Assembly (NCBI RefSeq): GCF_947179165.1
Contig: NC_077239.1
Coordinates: 68,959,134 to 69,023,133 of the forward strand
Direction: 5' to 3'
Length of the DNA stretch: 64,000 nucleotides
Source of the DNA: Solanum dulcamara
Lineage: Eukaryota > Streptophyta > Magnoliopsida > Solanales > Solanaceae
Shown: positions 1 to 11,942 of the stretch, in pieces
Layout of the letters: the number at the start of each line of letters is the position of its first letter
How positions within the stretch are numbered: position 1 is the stretch's first letter
The notes under the pieces: model-generated
The model's database searches: none
What the model was told of the DNA's origin: nothing
The model's input: the letters and a program-made list of their open reading frames with translations, nothing else
Translations under genes and position numbers: made by a program

Positions 1-790
1 TTGTGGATGAAGTGAGTGCACTTCTACTATATTAAAAGGTTCTTTTCCAAGAGGTGATCATCTTCCAACAAGCTTGTTGGATGGTGAAGAAAATTTTGGA
101 AGCTACACAAATTTACTCACAATTTCAGCCTAATAACTTGAGTAAAACTATGATCAGACAACTGTACTTACACTTGCTAGGGCATCAACAAAGAGTTCAA
201 TGAAAATGCTTGATGTTTCAAAATTCTTCTAGGCCAAAGGCAATCTTCACTATGTGGTCACAACTGCAAAACAAGCTAAGCACCACATATAGGCTAAAAA
301 AATGGGGCTAAATGTTGATTCAAAGTGTGTATTGTGCCCGTTCCATTCTGAATTCAGAGATCATATGTACAAAAGTTGATTTTTTAGTCATCAGGTTTGA
401 TCAAGTTATTACAATAAATCCAATTTGTTCAAGCTCCTTATAATAGTTGGGACCAATTAGTCTTGGGAATCGTAGGCTCTGCTAAGGAAAAAACTCAAAC
501 TGCCCAAATGTTTAAGTTGGTGTATACTAAGTATATCTATGCTAATTGGATTGAGAGAAATCAAAGGATCTTTGAGAAGAAAAGCAGGACTTGAGAATTT
601 ATTATCAGGAAGATCGCTTATATTTGTTGTGTTAGAACCAACTAAAAAACTATGCAAGACATTCATCTTTGTTTCATATTGTTTTGGTTTTGAGAATAAC
701 AAACTGTGTCATCGCTTAGCTATTGATTTTGTAATCGGTACACTTGGCGATTAATGCAATTTTGTTTGTTATAAAAAAAAAAAAAAAAGG
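1..790 (+). pseudogene. LINE 3' fragment (zf-RVT region) with poly(A)
   Basis: This is the 3' end of a non-LTR retrotransposon ORF2. Read in shifting frames it gives the zf-RVT zinc-binding region found after the reverse transcriptase of plant LINEs: PKAIFTMWSQLQNKL near 235-280, then KKWGLNVDSKCVLCPFHSEFRDH near 300-365, and WIERNQRIFEKKSR near 547-590. The frame is broken by stops and indels. An A-run at 771-788 closes it, as expected for a LINE tail. The 5' part lies outside the window. The 71-codon open frame at 539-754 is only the tail of this domain and not a separate gene. The LINE assignment is quite sure; the clade is not. Confidence 0.72.
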
Positions 791-1047
791 GAGAAGCACC
801 AACTATAGCTGGTTGTAAATGAGAACGTAATTCAAAAGTGCATGCCATGGTCAAAGTTGGACATTGTTCCACATGTCTGTACTGTTCCTTTTCTAGGTTG
901 TCATTACAATTGTCACTTTGCTAGTAAAGTAAAACTAAATTAAACTCCTAATCAATCATCACCTTTCTACGATCAACATATATACTGCTTTGAAGATCCA
1001 AATGAAATCAAAAATCGCAGGTTGCCCTACTGTTTGGTTCATATTAA
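791..1047. other. Spacer, nothing recognised
   Basis: AT-rich spacer between the LINE tail and the first MITE-like element. No coding frame or repeat unit was recognised. Confidence 0.4.
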
Positions 1048-1363
1048 GGGTGTGTTTACCGAGGAAAATATTTTTCAGTTTTTTTTTTATATTTAATTGG
1101 TAAAAAAAAAAAAAAAAATACTTTTTTTAAGAAATTAAGTTTCTCTAAAATAAGAAAAAATAATTTCGCATGTAAAAGTAGAGAAAACAAGTTCTACAAA
1201 TGACAATTCACACTAATTGTGTCATCCCTACACTCCAATACACCTCATATTTATCCTCGCCGGCAAGCCATCATCTATACTCCACACCTTCACATTCCAT
1301 AATATTTGTCTAGATTATATATATAAAAAATTAGGATAATATTTTTTCCGTACCAAACACATC
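1048..1363. mobile_element. MITE-like element with GGGTGTGTTT ends
   Basis: The left end GGGTGTGTTTACCGAGG and the right end (reverse complement GGATGTGTTTGGTACGG) form imperfect terminal inverted repeats around an AT-rich, non-coding 316-bp interior. No clear target-site duplication is visible, so the superfamily is open. Confidence 0.45.
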
Positions 1364-1890
1364 CTGAGTACTATTCCAATTGTTCAAATTTGTATGATGA
1401 TATTGTTTTGAATGGAAGATTGGACAAAAAAAACTAAATTTCAATTTATTATCATTTAATCAAACATACAACTTTTTTCAAAATTATTTTCCGAAAACTT
1501 TTCCAACAAGTCAAAACTAACAAGGTGTACGTTTGGCTAAGCTTATTAGTGGATTAAACTGGCTTACAAACAGTTTTTAGTTTATTTATGTGTTTGATAA
1601 ATATCAAAATATTTATAAGTTAAGTGCTTATAAGTTAAAATCAGTCATAAGTTTGTCATCTGTAACTTATGATGATTGTTCGGCTTATAAATACTTTTGA
1701 TTTGATCAAGTATTTACTATTTTCTCTATAATATTTTTTTCTAATTCTATAATTATATTTCCCAAAACATATATTCCTATTTTGTAGTTGTCTTTTCTCG
1801 TTTTATTTACATGAATACTTTATTTCAAATATTTTGTAAAATTTTAATAATATTTTAGTCATTTTGATAATTAAAAAAAAGTGTATTATC
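1364..1890. other. AT-rich spacer
   Basis: Non-coding and AT-rich. The stretch from about 1525 (CGTTTGGCTAAGCTTATTAG) looks like the end of a GTTTGG-type MITE, but no convincing partner end was found. Confidence 0.35.
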
Positions 1891-1897
1891 ATTTTTT

Positions 1898-2935
1898 TTA
1901 CCAACCAGCAAAAATGTAGCAGGCGCAAAGCATGGTAGACCTGCATCGGGGATCATACCATGGGGAGAAAAGGAAGTTCAAGCGGTGGAAGAGCCATGGG
2001 AGGCCAAGTAATGCTCAATTGTATCAGAAGATTAAAGAAGATTAAAGAGAATGTCGCCCAGTGTGGTTGACTCTTGCAAGAAATCTGTGGGAAGGTAAAA
2101 GTGTCCATTAAGAAAGAGAGCAGGACGAGCACCGCGCTCCAAAGTGAAGACAAAAATGTCGGAAACTAATTTCTATCGCTTTCCCCCCTTCTAATGGTCA
2201 TTCAATTTTTTGATGACTCGCGGGCTACCTCTGAAGGAAGGTGGAGACGAGAAAGGGTATTTCGAATCTCGATCAAATAGTATCGCATGGGACCATGCCA
2301 GCTGTTGCGACCTTATTTCTTACCTTATCTAACTAAGTAAATCAATCTTTTGCGCTAGGCACTCCCCTTTTTCCTAAAATAGAATATTTGAAAGTTGGTA
2401 AAAATTCGCCCCTTATTTTAGTCATAGTTAATTCCCAATATAAACTATCATAATTAGTGAACTAGTGTAAGTTTCGTTGTCCCACAGTATAAAATACTGA
2501 CCACATCGAGGGATCAAAAAACCCCTTAGCAAAACCAGGAATATAGTTAACAAAAGAGGAATCAATTTCTATCGCTTTGCCCTCTAGTAGTCATTCATTC
2601 TTTTAACGACTCACAGTTGAAAGATGGTTGACAGTTCAAACCTAACAGAGAGTTGAAGAGAGACCTTTCAATTTGCTCAAAGGATATTTAAATTTTCTTC
2701 CTCCATTGGAGGCAGAACAAGCCCCAAACTCGAGGGATGGAGTAGATCCACGACCTATACCTCTCTCTAAAGCAGAGCAATTGCTATGTGCCATTCATGG
2801 TACTATTGTAGAAAAGATTTTATTTGAAGCATTGATGGTGCAAATACATTCCGCAATTGTTGAACTGGAGAAATGAGTTGGAACAGAGTGGAACGAAAGA
2901 GACAGGCTTATAACTAGACACTACCCAGAATGAAG
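1898..2935. other. Composition island of unknown origin
   Basis: This block is less AT-rich than its surroundings and is bordered by AT-rich DNA on both sides. It holds a direct repeat of about 53 bp (about 2168-2222 and 2561-2613), both copies starting AATTTCTATCGCTTT. It also holds a 67-codon open frame at 2673-2876 (+) with the segment RDGVDPRPIPLSKAEQLL. I do not recognise the frame. The sequence style recalls plant organelle DNA, but I could not match it to an organelle gene from memory. Alternatives are an old retrotransposon piece or captured genic DNA. Confidence 0.3.
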
Positions 2936-2937
2936 AT

Positions 2938-3114
2938 TACTCTCTCCGTCCCACATGTTGTTTAAGAAAAAAATAAAGAGTTTTAAAATTTATGATTTAA
3001 AATAATTCTTAGATATTTAAAATAAAGTTAAACTATTTCTAATTAAAATAAGGTGATATTCTTTTCAGAATGAACTAAAAAGGAAAGGGTGTCATTAAAT
3101 GGGATGGAGGAGTA
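2938..3114. mobile_element. Stowaway-like MITE
   Basis: The 177-bp element starts TACTCTCTCCGTCCCA and ends TGGGATGGAGGAGTA. These are the CTCCGTCCCA inverted ends of plant Stowaway (Tc1/mariner-type) MITEs, with TA at each border. The interior is AT-rich and non-coding. Confidence 0.75.
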
Positions 3115-4748
3115 ATAATTTCAGCATTTCTATTGAAACACGTAGCTGTTTATTTATAAAATCAATTTAGCACTTACAAAATAAAAATTGAGCACTTATT
3201 AACTATTTACGGTTAATCCAAATGGGCTCTAAATCTAAAAAATACCAATTTTTTTTAAAAAAATTCTAATATAATTGCTTAAGAATTGAGATTAACGTTC
3301 GAAACATAAAAAGGGAAAGGGAAAACGCCTGAGAAAATTGACTTGAGGAACACAAAGATCAAAGAATTACTCATGACAAAGATGACTAAATAGTCATTGT
3401 CGAAGATTTCATGCTATTGAAAAGCATGACTTGAGAATCTACTTGGGATGATTTTGGTTCCCAATTTACTAGTAATATAATTGAGTGCATGAGAAATAAT
3501 AAAAAGCAAAATTATTGCAAGAATGATCAAAATAAGATGGCCTACTAGATCTAAGTGCAAAAATGACATTAACAAATTAGCCACACCAACCCTTAATATG
3601 TTTGTTTATTATCATGTGCACCGTTACATAATGCTTATCTCATATGGGCTATTATATTGATGAGAGACCACATCATGAATTAAGACATAAGCAATTGAAT
3701 AATGGTAGATAAAATTGGGGCGAAGGGGCATCATTCTTCATTGTCTCTTTGCAAAAAAGAAATTTGGAGAGTCAATCAAACATTTAATATAATTTTTAAA
3801 TATTTTAAATTATTTATTATTGTAATTTATAGTATTTTTATATAATTTTCAAATTATATATGTTATTCCATTGTCTCAATTTATGTCACTGATAAATTTC
3901 GATCTGAAATATATATATATACACGCACTCATCAATTTTTGTAATGAATATGAGTTATATATTTGATAATCGTGAATTATATTTGATATATAATCGTGAA
4001 TTTACTTAAAAGATTAGTATAACTTAATTTTGTTATTGTATGTTAATTACTAGTATATTTATTAGGTAATCAAAAAAAATTAGTTAATCGATTAACAGTG
4101 GTCATTTTACATAATTTAATTTTACAAAAAATTTTACACTATGAGGGTCGATGATATAAATTCATGTGCATTCTCCCGATTAAAAGTGATTTTATAAGTT
4201 CAACTAAATATACAGACGTAAAATATTACTATTTATTAATTATGGAGTTGGTGAAGTTAGAATTTTAAATTTATGAGTTTTGAATTATAGAAATAAAGAC
4301 ATCTTACTCAATTTTATAAATTATTTATATAGTAAATAAATTTTTACATATAACTATAGAATTTTGATCAAAATTACTGAACTATATCGAACTCATACAT
4401 ACTTGTAGCTCTGCCCTGTCTATATTCATCGATCGGCTCTTGATCTTCGTGGAAGAAAATAAAGAACTATTTGATTAAGGAATAAGTTATTTCGGAATTG
4501 ACATGGTAATTCATTGGTAATTGAGATGATATACCTTTGTAGGTTTGAACTTCAAGTCCAATAATCTGAGTTATAGTGGAGCATTCATGCCTATCAACAT
4601 AGCATTGACTATGAACAACACCATATATTTAATTGGGTATAATGTGACTTATAAATGATTTTGGATGTCCTATGATATATCTTATATTAAAAAAGTATAT
4701 CTTACATAGTGGAGAATTTATGCCTAGACTCTATATGGTAGTCAAGAA
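3115..4748. other. AT-rich spacer
   Basis: Very AT-rich, with many stops in all frames. A short TA/CA run lies near 3908-3926. No gene or assignable repeat was seen. Confidence 0.5.
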
Positions 4749-5202
4749 TTTTTTTTAAGAGAAAATTACGCGGATAAGCAAACATATATTAGTTAATTAA
4801 CTAATATAGCTATAGTTTGAATTAATTATGCCTCGCAGCAAATATCTAGCTGTAATTACAGTTTGAGTTTTGTATAATTCGCGTTATTATACAGTTGAAT
4901 TTGTATAATTCACGCGATTTATACAAATGTTGTGCGCGAATCAAATTGTATAGCAAAATATACAAATACTACAAATTGTATAGCGAATTATACAAACATT
5001 GTTCATGAATTGTATAGTAAAATATATCAACGTTATATAAAAACTTCGAATTGTATAGCGAATTATACAAATATATGCAAATGATGCGCGAATTATACAA
5101 ACACTGCTATAACTATAACTACGAATTGTAATTAGCAAATTATAGCTGTGGAGCATAATTAAGTTATTTTTGAGTGGCTAGGTAAAAAATCCTCTTTTTT
5201 TA
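4749..5202. repeat. Element with internal ATTGTATAGCGAATTATAC repeats
   Basis: A roughly 450-bp block has loosely inverted ends: TTTTAAGAGAAAATTAC on the left, and on the right a sequence whose reverse complement reads TTAAAAAAAGAGGATTTTTTAC. The interior from about 4870 to 5130 carries five to six degenerate copies of ATTGTATAGCGAATTATACAA, itself nearly palindromic. The 71-codon frame on the - strand here is only a translation of these repeats. Likely a non-autonomous DNA element; family unknown. Confidence 0.5.
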
Positions 5203-6984
5203 ATGATTTCATGTATTAAAGGAATTCTTTCTTGATTATCATTGTTAATAGTACTAACCCACCAGATTAAAGTTTTTGATAAAAGTTACCCCATTCTTTC
5301 CTTCTTCTTTTTTAGCCTTGTGCACACCTATTAAAAAAGCTATTTTGGAATTTAAAATTAAAAAGCTATTGTCTGTATTAAATTTACATCTTCTCAGGGT
5401 CAGAAATTAATACATTCTTGATTACTTAAAAACTCACTCATTTTATTTGGCAAAAGAATGCACGGGAATTTACAATAGAAGCTTAACAATGGTATCAATT
5501 TTGTTATTAATCAATTAATGAAAATCCCCCCTAATTTAATACACTCTCGTCTTTATTTAAATGACACTATTTGATTTGACATGAATTTTTTATTTTTTTT
5601 TAAAAAAAATAATTTGAAACGTATGAGCGATCTAAAAGATTAAACAAATCTGAGATATTTGTGTGACTATAACTTTTTTTATTAACAATAAAAAAATAAT
5701 TTTAAAGCTTTATTTAATTTTAAAAACTTCCAAATATTATAGCTTTAGAGCTAGCACATCATTTCCACTAAATTACATGCATCTTGTGCTGGGGTTGTTG
5801 AAAAACCATAATTGAATGAAAATTTGAATAAACTATTTTTTGACAAATTATAGCAGCCCTTTGCTATTAATTAGAAGTGATGGTTATGCATGTAATCATT
5901 TCCAAAACTTTATTTAATTCCTAAGCATGTTTTGTCATTTTCTGTTTCGTCGTCACCGTAAATTTATGGCTACACCTATTTTCACTCTTCTAATTTAGGT
6001 ACACAAAAAAAAAAGTTGATAAAAAAGATAGTAATAATGATTAGAAATTGATGATAATAATCTCTTTTCCATTACATTGCTAAAGGAATCTTGTTATAGT
6101 GTTGAGTTGGCGTGGTACAACTATAATAAGCCTTAATCAAATATGTTTTGTTTTATTGTTGGACTTTGTCATCACAAAATAGAGACATACATGTGTTGAT
6201 AATATAACAATAAATGCACTTTAATTTCAAATAAGTTAAAGGTCAATTATATAAATTATTATTGATTATTTTTTATGTTATTTAAATTCATCTCAAATTA
6301 ATATTATATAGAATAAAAAAATTGAAAATTCTTTATATTTTCTACTAATGTGTGAATCTCTAAACAAATACATAGAGTTTGAAAGTGTAACACATTATGA
6401 AATTGATGGCACCATGCACATGAGTAAGGGATAGTCCTTCATTTTTTCTAATTAATATTTTTCTTAATCTTTTAAGTAAAGAAACACTAAAGATATAAGG
6501 AAGACATAGCAGAAGAAGCAATAGTTTCTTCCAGAAATAATTCACTAGGGATGAGGATTCAGTGGACTTTGAACTTCTGCAGGAATACTTTGAACTTACA
6601 GGAATTAGATTGAAAATTGGGGTTTTAGGTATAGAATTCTTAGAGTAAGAATCTATAATTTTGGGGTTGAATAACGGCTCATTTTACTTGAAATTTGATA
6701 TGTGAGTTTGTTTTAAATTGATAAATATAACCTAGAAAAAAAATCAAATTCAACTTAGGAGACTCGAGATGACTTTTTGAGCTGATTTTTGAATCAAAAC
6801 TGAATACAAATACGAATGTCATTGAATTCATATTCTTTTGAGATTATATATTTGAAAGGATTTTGATTGTTAGCCAGCGTTACGAAAGGGCAAGTTGGTA
6901 ATTTGACCCTTGGACTTCAGGTTGAGGCAAATAAAGATTTTATTGATTCTCGAAGTGTTAGTTTTGATGTAATAACTAAACTTA
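5203..6984. other. AT-rich spacer
   Basis: Intergenic DNA. A degraded Stowaway-like stretch may lie near 5545-5690 (CTCGTCTTTATTTAAATGAC), without a clean partner end. The part from about 6550 may be old LTR interior, but no boundary is visible. No gene was recognised. Confidence 0.4.
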
Positions 6985-6999
6985 AGGGTGATGGGTAAT

Positions 7000-7125
7000 A
7001 CTCAATATAACTCGACTGAAAGGAATACTTATAATATCAAGACTGAAATTAAAACAATACAAGTGTAATAAAAAGCTCAAAACTTTACAACTGAAATAAG
7101 ACAATAAATGCAGACTTAAAATAAT
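7000..7125. repeat. Fragment matching the LTR at 28.0-30.4 kb
   Basis: This 125-bp stretch closely matches 28567-28690 in the same orientation. Both contain ACTCAATATAACTCGACTGAA and CTCAAAACTTTACAACTGAA. It is a piece of that LTR family, possibly a remnant of the missing second LTR of the same element. Confidence 0.6.
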
Positions 7126-7170
7126 AATGAAGATGATTTTCGTGATCCTACACTTGGAAACTTTTCAGAA

Positions 7171-7296
7171 GTGGAGACAACGGGTCTCCACCACGGATCG
7201 TAAAGTAAAATACGATCCGTAGTTAAGGTCGTTGTCCCTATCCCCACATACTATGCACATTCAAATCACCCTATCCCCACATACTATGCACATTCA
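7171..7296. repeat. Two hairpins and a 28-bp tandem duplication
   Basis: GTGGAGAC (7171-7178) pairs with GTCTCCAC (7184-7191). ACGGATCGTA (7193-7202) pairs perfectly with TACGATCCGT (7211-7220). Next, a 28-bp unit, CCCTATCCCCACATACTATG plus eight bases, occurs twice (7236-7263 and 7269-7296). The setting suggests retrotransposon LTR or leader sequence. Confidence 0.6.
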
Positions 7297-7641
7297 CAAA
7301 TACACACAATCCAAACTATCCTAATAACTATGCATAGATGTTCTAGCACTATGGAACAACTCCCATATTGCATCGTCCCTAGAGATTTAGAAAAGCGCTT
7401 ACTTGATTCATTCAATGTAGGCTTTGCACCAATGGATTTTTCACAGTTCCAGGGACTGGGACACTCAAACTACAAACACAAACTCTACTCGCAACTTGAA
7501 TTGGTGGAAAGTGGAGTGGTTTTCAAGATAAGGGATCAGACGTTTTGACCCGAATACAAAATACTTAGGGCTTGTGGTTTATTACCCATTTACCCCCAAA
7601 ATTTGGGCCATTCTCATTCTCTCCCACTACGAACCAATGCA
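7297..7641. other. Uncharacterised flank of the gypsy element
   Basis: Continuous with the inverted U5-like segment to its right. A 72-codon frame at 7330-7548 (+) has no recognisable domain, and I do not call it a gene. Confidence 0.3.
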
Positions 7642-7808
7642 AAAAAAACCCATTTTACTTTATACACTTCTATTTTTGGGAAGTAGAAACTACAACTGAA
7701 ACGTGCTTACTAATAAATTTGTTTCAACCCTATGAAATCGAAGAGCCGAGTAAATAGACTGCTAACGATCGTCTATATTTCTTTCGAGAAGTATAATTGG
7801 ACGTTATC
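7642..7808 (+). repeat. Inverted U5-like segment after pol
   Basis: Its reverse complement matches 11941-12124: both contain GAAATATAGACGAT, GTTGTAGTTTC, ACTTCCCAAAAATA and AAAGTAAAATGGG. The match includes the TTATCAAAAA junction between LTR end and leader. A 3' LTR should be a direct copy; this one is inverted. Confidence 0.75.
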
Positions 7809-9005
7809 AAAAATTGGACTTCATCAAGCTGAAGCTCTTCGACAATTTTCACTTCTTCAGGAGATCCAAAATACAGTTTCACCTGTTGTCCATTCACTTT
7901 GAACCTATAACCATCTTGAGCTTCAAGCTCGATTGCACCATGAGAAAATACATGTGTGATGGTGAAAGGTTCAGACCACTTTGACCGTAGCTTGCCTGGA
8001 AACAACCTCAGCCTGGAATTAAACAACAATACTTTGTCCCCAATGCTAAATATGCACTTTTCAATCTGCCTTTCATGATATAGATTCATCCGTTCTTTGT
8101 AAAGAGCAACAATCTCATACGCATGCAAGCGAAAAATTTTCATCTCATTTATTTAATCTAGCCTCATATGCGCAGCTTCATTCCAACTCATGTTCAACCT
8201 TTTTAGGGCCCACAATACTTTGTGGTCTAGCTCCACATGAAAATGACATGCCTTTCCAAACACTAACTGTTATGGGGACATACCAATGGGTGTTTTAAAA
8301 GGTGTCTGATATGCCCATAGAGCATCATCCAGCTTCCTAGCCCAATCAATCCTATTAGCATTCACAGACTTAGCTAGAATCTCTTTGATTTCACGATTGG
8401 ACACCTCAAGTTGCCCACTAGAATGGGGTGATATGAAGTAGCTACCTTTTGTTGTTGTACACCGTATTTTTTGCCAGAAGGGTTCTAAATATCTTATTGC
8501 AACAATGGGAACCCCCATCACAGATGATAGCTTTAGGAGTCCCAAACCTGGAAAAGATGTTTCTCCGCAGAAAATCAGCAACACTCGTTCTCTCATTATC
8601 TGGTAGGCAACAACTTTCACCCACTTTGAGATAGTCAACTGCAACAAGAATGTATTTCATCCCATATGAGCTCCCGAACGGCCCCATAAAATTAATTCCC
8701 CATATATCAAACAACTCCACCTCTAGGACTGGTGTCATAGGCAACTCTTGACGCTTGGATATGTTTTCTTGCCTTTGGCATTGGTCATAACTCTTCGCCA
8801 AATCATGAGCATCTTTGTAGATAGTAGGCCAATAGTAACCACATTGCAATATCTTTTGCGTTGTACGACTCCCACCATGGTGTCCATCTACCTGAGATGA
8901 GTGACAAACCTCCAAAATACTTAGCATTTCTGCTTTTGGAATACACCTCCTGATGACATTGTCAGCACACATCCTGAATAAATATGTCTTATCCCAAAAG
9001 TACAT
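7790..9005 (-). pseudogene. Ty3/gypsy integrase (broken)
   Basis: Integrase of the 7.6-13.6 kb element. The N-terminal HHCC zinc finger is seen as CHSSQVDGHHGG followed by YDQCQR, where a Tyr stands at the first expected Cys. The core has FDIWGINFMGPF, with Asn where the first catalytic Asp should be. The second Asp survives in ICDGGSH, and Glu in VSNREIKEIL. A frameshift near 8.45-8.6 kb moves the core to another frame, which continues with RKLDDALWAYQTPFKTPIG. The C-terminal part at 7730-8143 (KCIFSIGDKVLLFNSRLRLF, then GKLRSKWSEPF) is intact as a frame. The reading runs on past the usual end into the inverted U5-like segment. Confidence 0.85.
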
Positions 9006-10590
9006 GTTAACATTACGTAAAAACTTCTTCCTCTACTGAAAAGTAAGATCTTTAGGCATAACATCACTAACTAGATAGTTGGCATAATCAGCAAGCTAAG
9101 GGATAATATCAAGAGTGGCAACCAAGACCTATTCATCTAGGAAGGAATCATCAATTTCAAGCTCCTCCTTACCTCTATTCTCATCTTCCAGCCTAGACAA
9201 GTGGTTAGCTACCTGATTTTCACTATCTTTACGGTCCTTTACCTCAAAATCAAATTTCTGAAGCAGCAGAACCTATCTGATTAGCCTTGTCTTAGCGTCC
9301 TTCTTGGTCATCAAATATATCAAAGGTTGCATGGTCAGTGTGCACTATCACTTTGGTACCCAAAAGTCACGCTCTGATTGTTTCAAACGCATATACTACT
9401 GCCAATAATTCTTGCTCAGTCACAGTATATTTCTTTTGGGCTGCATTTAGTACTTTACTAGCATAGTATATGGGATGAAAGATCTTGTTATGATTTTGCC
9501 TAGCACAACCCCTAATGCAACACCGCTAGCATCACATATGATCTCAATTGGGGTAGACCAATCTGGAGCAACAATCACCGGTGTTGAGATCCACTTCTCC
9601 TTCAAACAAACGTTTTCATTCATGCCTCATCAAAGTAGACTTTTATCTCCTTCTCCAATAATTTGCTCAAAGGATATGCAATTTTAGAGAAATCTTTTAT
9701 AAAACGCCTATAAAACCTGCATGACCCAGGAAGTTGCAGATACCCTTTACAGAGATAAGAGGAGACAATTTTTGAATCACCTCTATCTTTGCCTTGTCGA
9801 TCTCCAAACCTTGTTATGAAATCTTGTGGCCTAGAACAACACCCTCTTTAACCATAAAGTGGAATTTTTCCCAAATCAAGACTAGGTTAGCCTCTTCACA
9901 TCTTTGTAAAGCCTAACTAAGATTCAACAAACAGTCATCAAAAGTATCACCTATCACAGAAAAATCATCCATAAATACCTCAAGAGTGTCCTCCACCATG
10001 TTAGAGAATATAGACATCATCCATCACTAGAATGTAGCAGGTGTATTACATAGTCCAAACAATATGTGCTTGAACGTAAAAGTACCATAAGTACATGTAA
10101 AGGTCGTCTTCTCTTGGTTTTCTGGCACTATAGAGATCTGATTGTAGCCAGAGTACCCATCCAGAAAATAGTACCAACCTCTGCCTGCCAACCTATACAG
10201 CATTTGGTCCATGAAGGGCATTGAAAAATGGTCCTTCAAAGTTTATTTGTCTAGTAATCCATACAGACTCGCCATCCATTGATTGGCCTAAGTGGGACCA
10301 GCTCATTCTTATCATTTGTGACAACTGTCATACCCATTTTATAGGGACACATTGCACAGGGCTAACGCAGCTGCTATCTGCTATGGGATATACCACACAT
10401 GCATTTAGCCATTTAATAATTTCCTTCTTTACCACATCTTGCATAGGCGGGTTTAGTCTCCTCTGGTGTTTAATACTGGGACTACAATCCTCCTCCAACT
10501 GAATTTGAGTGTAAATGCCAGGAGGAATACCTATAATATCAGGAATAGTCCAACCAATAGCTTTCTTATACCATTGCAATACCTCAAACA
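9006..10590 (-). pseudogene. Ty3/gypsy reverse transcriptase and RNase H (broken)
   Basis: The RT begins with the segment RAIGW-like KAIGWTIPDIIGIPPG (10579-10328), followed by QRRLNPPMQDVVKKEIIKWL. The next frame (10239-10027) carries YYFLDGYSGYNQISI, with the first catalytic Asp, and FGLCNTPATF. The second catalytic pair is present as VFMDDFSVIGD near 9965-9995. The rest of the RT and the RNase H (PIYYAS near 9450) are interrupted by many stops. The enzyme would copy the element RNA into DNA inside a virus-like particle; this copy is dead. Confidence 0.82.
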
Positions 10591-10599
10591 GTGTTGTAA

Positions 10600-11685
10600 C
10601 CCATCATTCACTCAAATCTGCAGCAATAATCACTGGCAAAGTGTTATTCTCACCAAGAAATACATACCTCAAATGGACTGGCAATTTTTTAAGCTCAAGT
10701 ACATGCGAGCTCTATGGATGGTTTAGCGGGTGGAGTCCACCTGTTCTTCAAGTCAAGATCCAGCTTCTTAGGAGCATAGGTGTGTGATCCTATACCCTTC
10801 AAAGCATTCATAGACTCATCATACTACTTAATACCATCACCTTCGAAATTCATGATTACAGCTACTAAAGTCTCAACAATAAGCCTCTCCTTAATGGGCA
10901 CCTCAACGACACTCTCTACCTTAATATCAAACACAGACATCACTATCATATCTTTTAGCTGCTTTATGGAGGCATATATATTAAACTTGACTTGTTCATT
11001 GTTTAGTCAGAATGTAATTCTTCATGCTCTACATCCACCAATGCTCTACCAGTTGCCAAAAATGGTCTCCCAAGATGATAGGGACCTCAAAATCAACCTA
11101 ACAATTCAGTATGACAAAATCAGCAGAGAAGATAAACCGGCCCACTCATAGCAACACATCCCAAAAAATTTCTACTGGTCCTTTCACAGATTTATCTGCA
11201 ATGAGCAGCCGCATAGAAGTTGATTTGGGGGCTCTTAAGCCTAATTGCCTATAGATAGCTAACAACATGAGGTTGATATTGGCCCCTAAGTTACATAGGG
11301 TCATTGTGAAGTCAAAAGCACCAATGGTGCAAGGTATGGTGAACGTACCCGGATCTTCCTTGTTTTCAACCAATGATCTTGTAGCAATGGCGATACAATG
11401 ATGTAGATTATCAGCAAGCTCAAAAGAGATTATTCTCTTCTTTGTAACCAAATCATTCATGAACTTGGCGTACCCTATAATTTTCTCTAGTGCTTCCACC
11501 AATGGGATATTGACCAATATCTCTTTGAGCATAGAAATAAACTTCAAAAACTTTCCATCCTTAGCTTTTTTCTTCAATCTATGGGGAAATAGAGGCGGTG
11601 ACTTGTGAACTGGTGGTAAAGGTTGAGGTCCCTCTACCTCTGCTTGCCTTGTACCATTGTTTTCCTCAGTCTGTTTCTGCTCCAA
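10600..11685 (-). pseudogene. Ty3/gypsy gag C-terminus and protease (broken)
   Basis: The 179-codon frame at 11146-11685 holds a gag-to-protease region: FPHRLKKKAKDGKFLKF, then NIPLVEALEKIIGYAKFMND, then DPGTFTIPCTIGAFDF. The retropepsin active-site strip reads LCNLGANINLML, with Asn where the catalytic Asp of the D-x-G-A motif is expected. Downstream, 10600-11145 is interrupted. The N-terminal part of gag was not recognised. Confidence 0.75.
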
Positions 11686-11919
11686 TACCAGTTCCTCAGC
11701 CTCATCATCATCATAAAAAATAATGGCTTTATCTATTTGTTACTTTGCATGTCCATCAATCTCAGATGCTGCATCAATCTCAGAAGCTGCATTTCTAGTA
11801 CTACAGGTTTGGTATGCACTATCTTCTCCCTTCAAAAACACAAGCAAGAAACAAAAAGTAAAATTAGAAAATAGAACTACAAACTAAATTAGCAACTAAT
11901 AGAATATTTCAAAGTCGTA

Positions 11920-11938
11920 TTCCCAGACAACGGTGTCA
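11920..11938 (-). promoter_or_regulatory. Probable primer-binding site of the gypsy element
   Basis: Four bases inside the LTR end, the - strand reads TGACACCGTTGTCTGGGAA. From memory this resembles the TGGCGCCGTTGCCGGGG-type motif found next to 5' LTRs of Athila/Tat-like elements, with TGG changed to TGA. The tRNA assignment was not checked. Confidence 0.55.
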
Positions 11939-11942
11939 TTTT

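Noticed and set aside
1523..3235. One 1.7-kb element with GTTTGG ends enclosing the composition island
   Set aside because: The ends are similar only in AT-rich, low-information words, and no duplication is seen.
10780..11151. 123-codon frame on the + strand
   Set aside because: Antisense to the gypsy gag/protease region; no domain.
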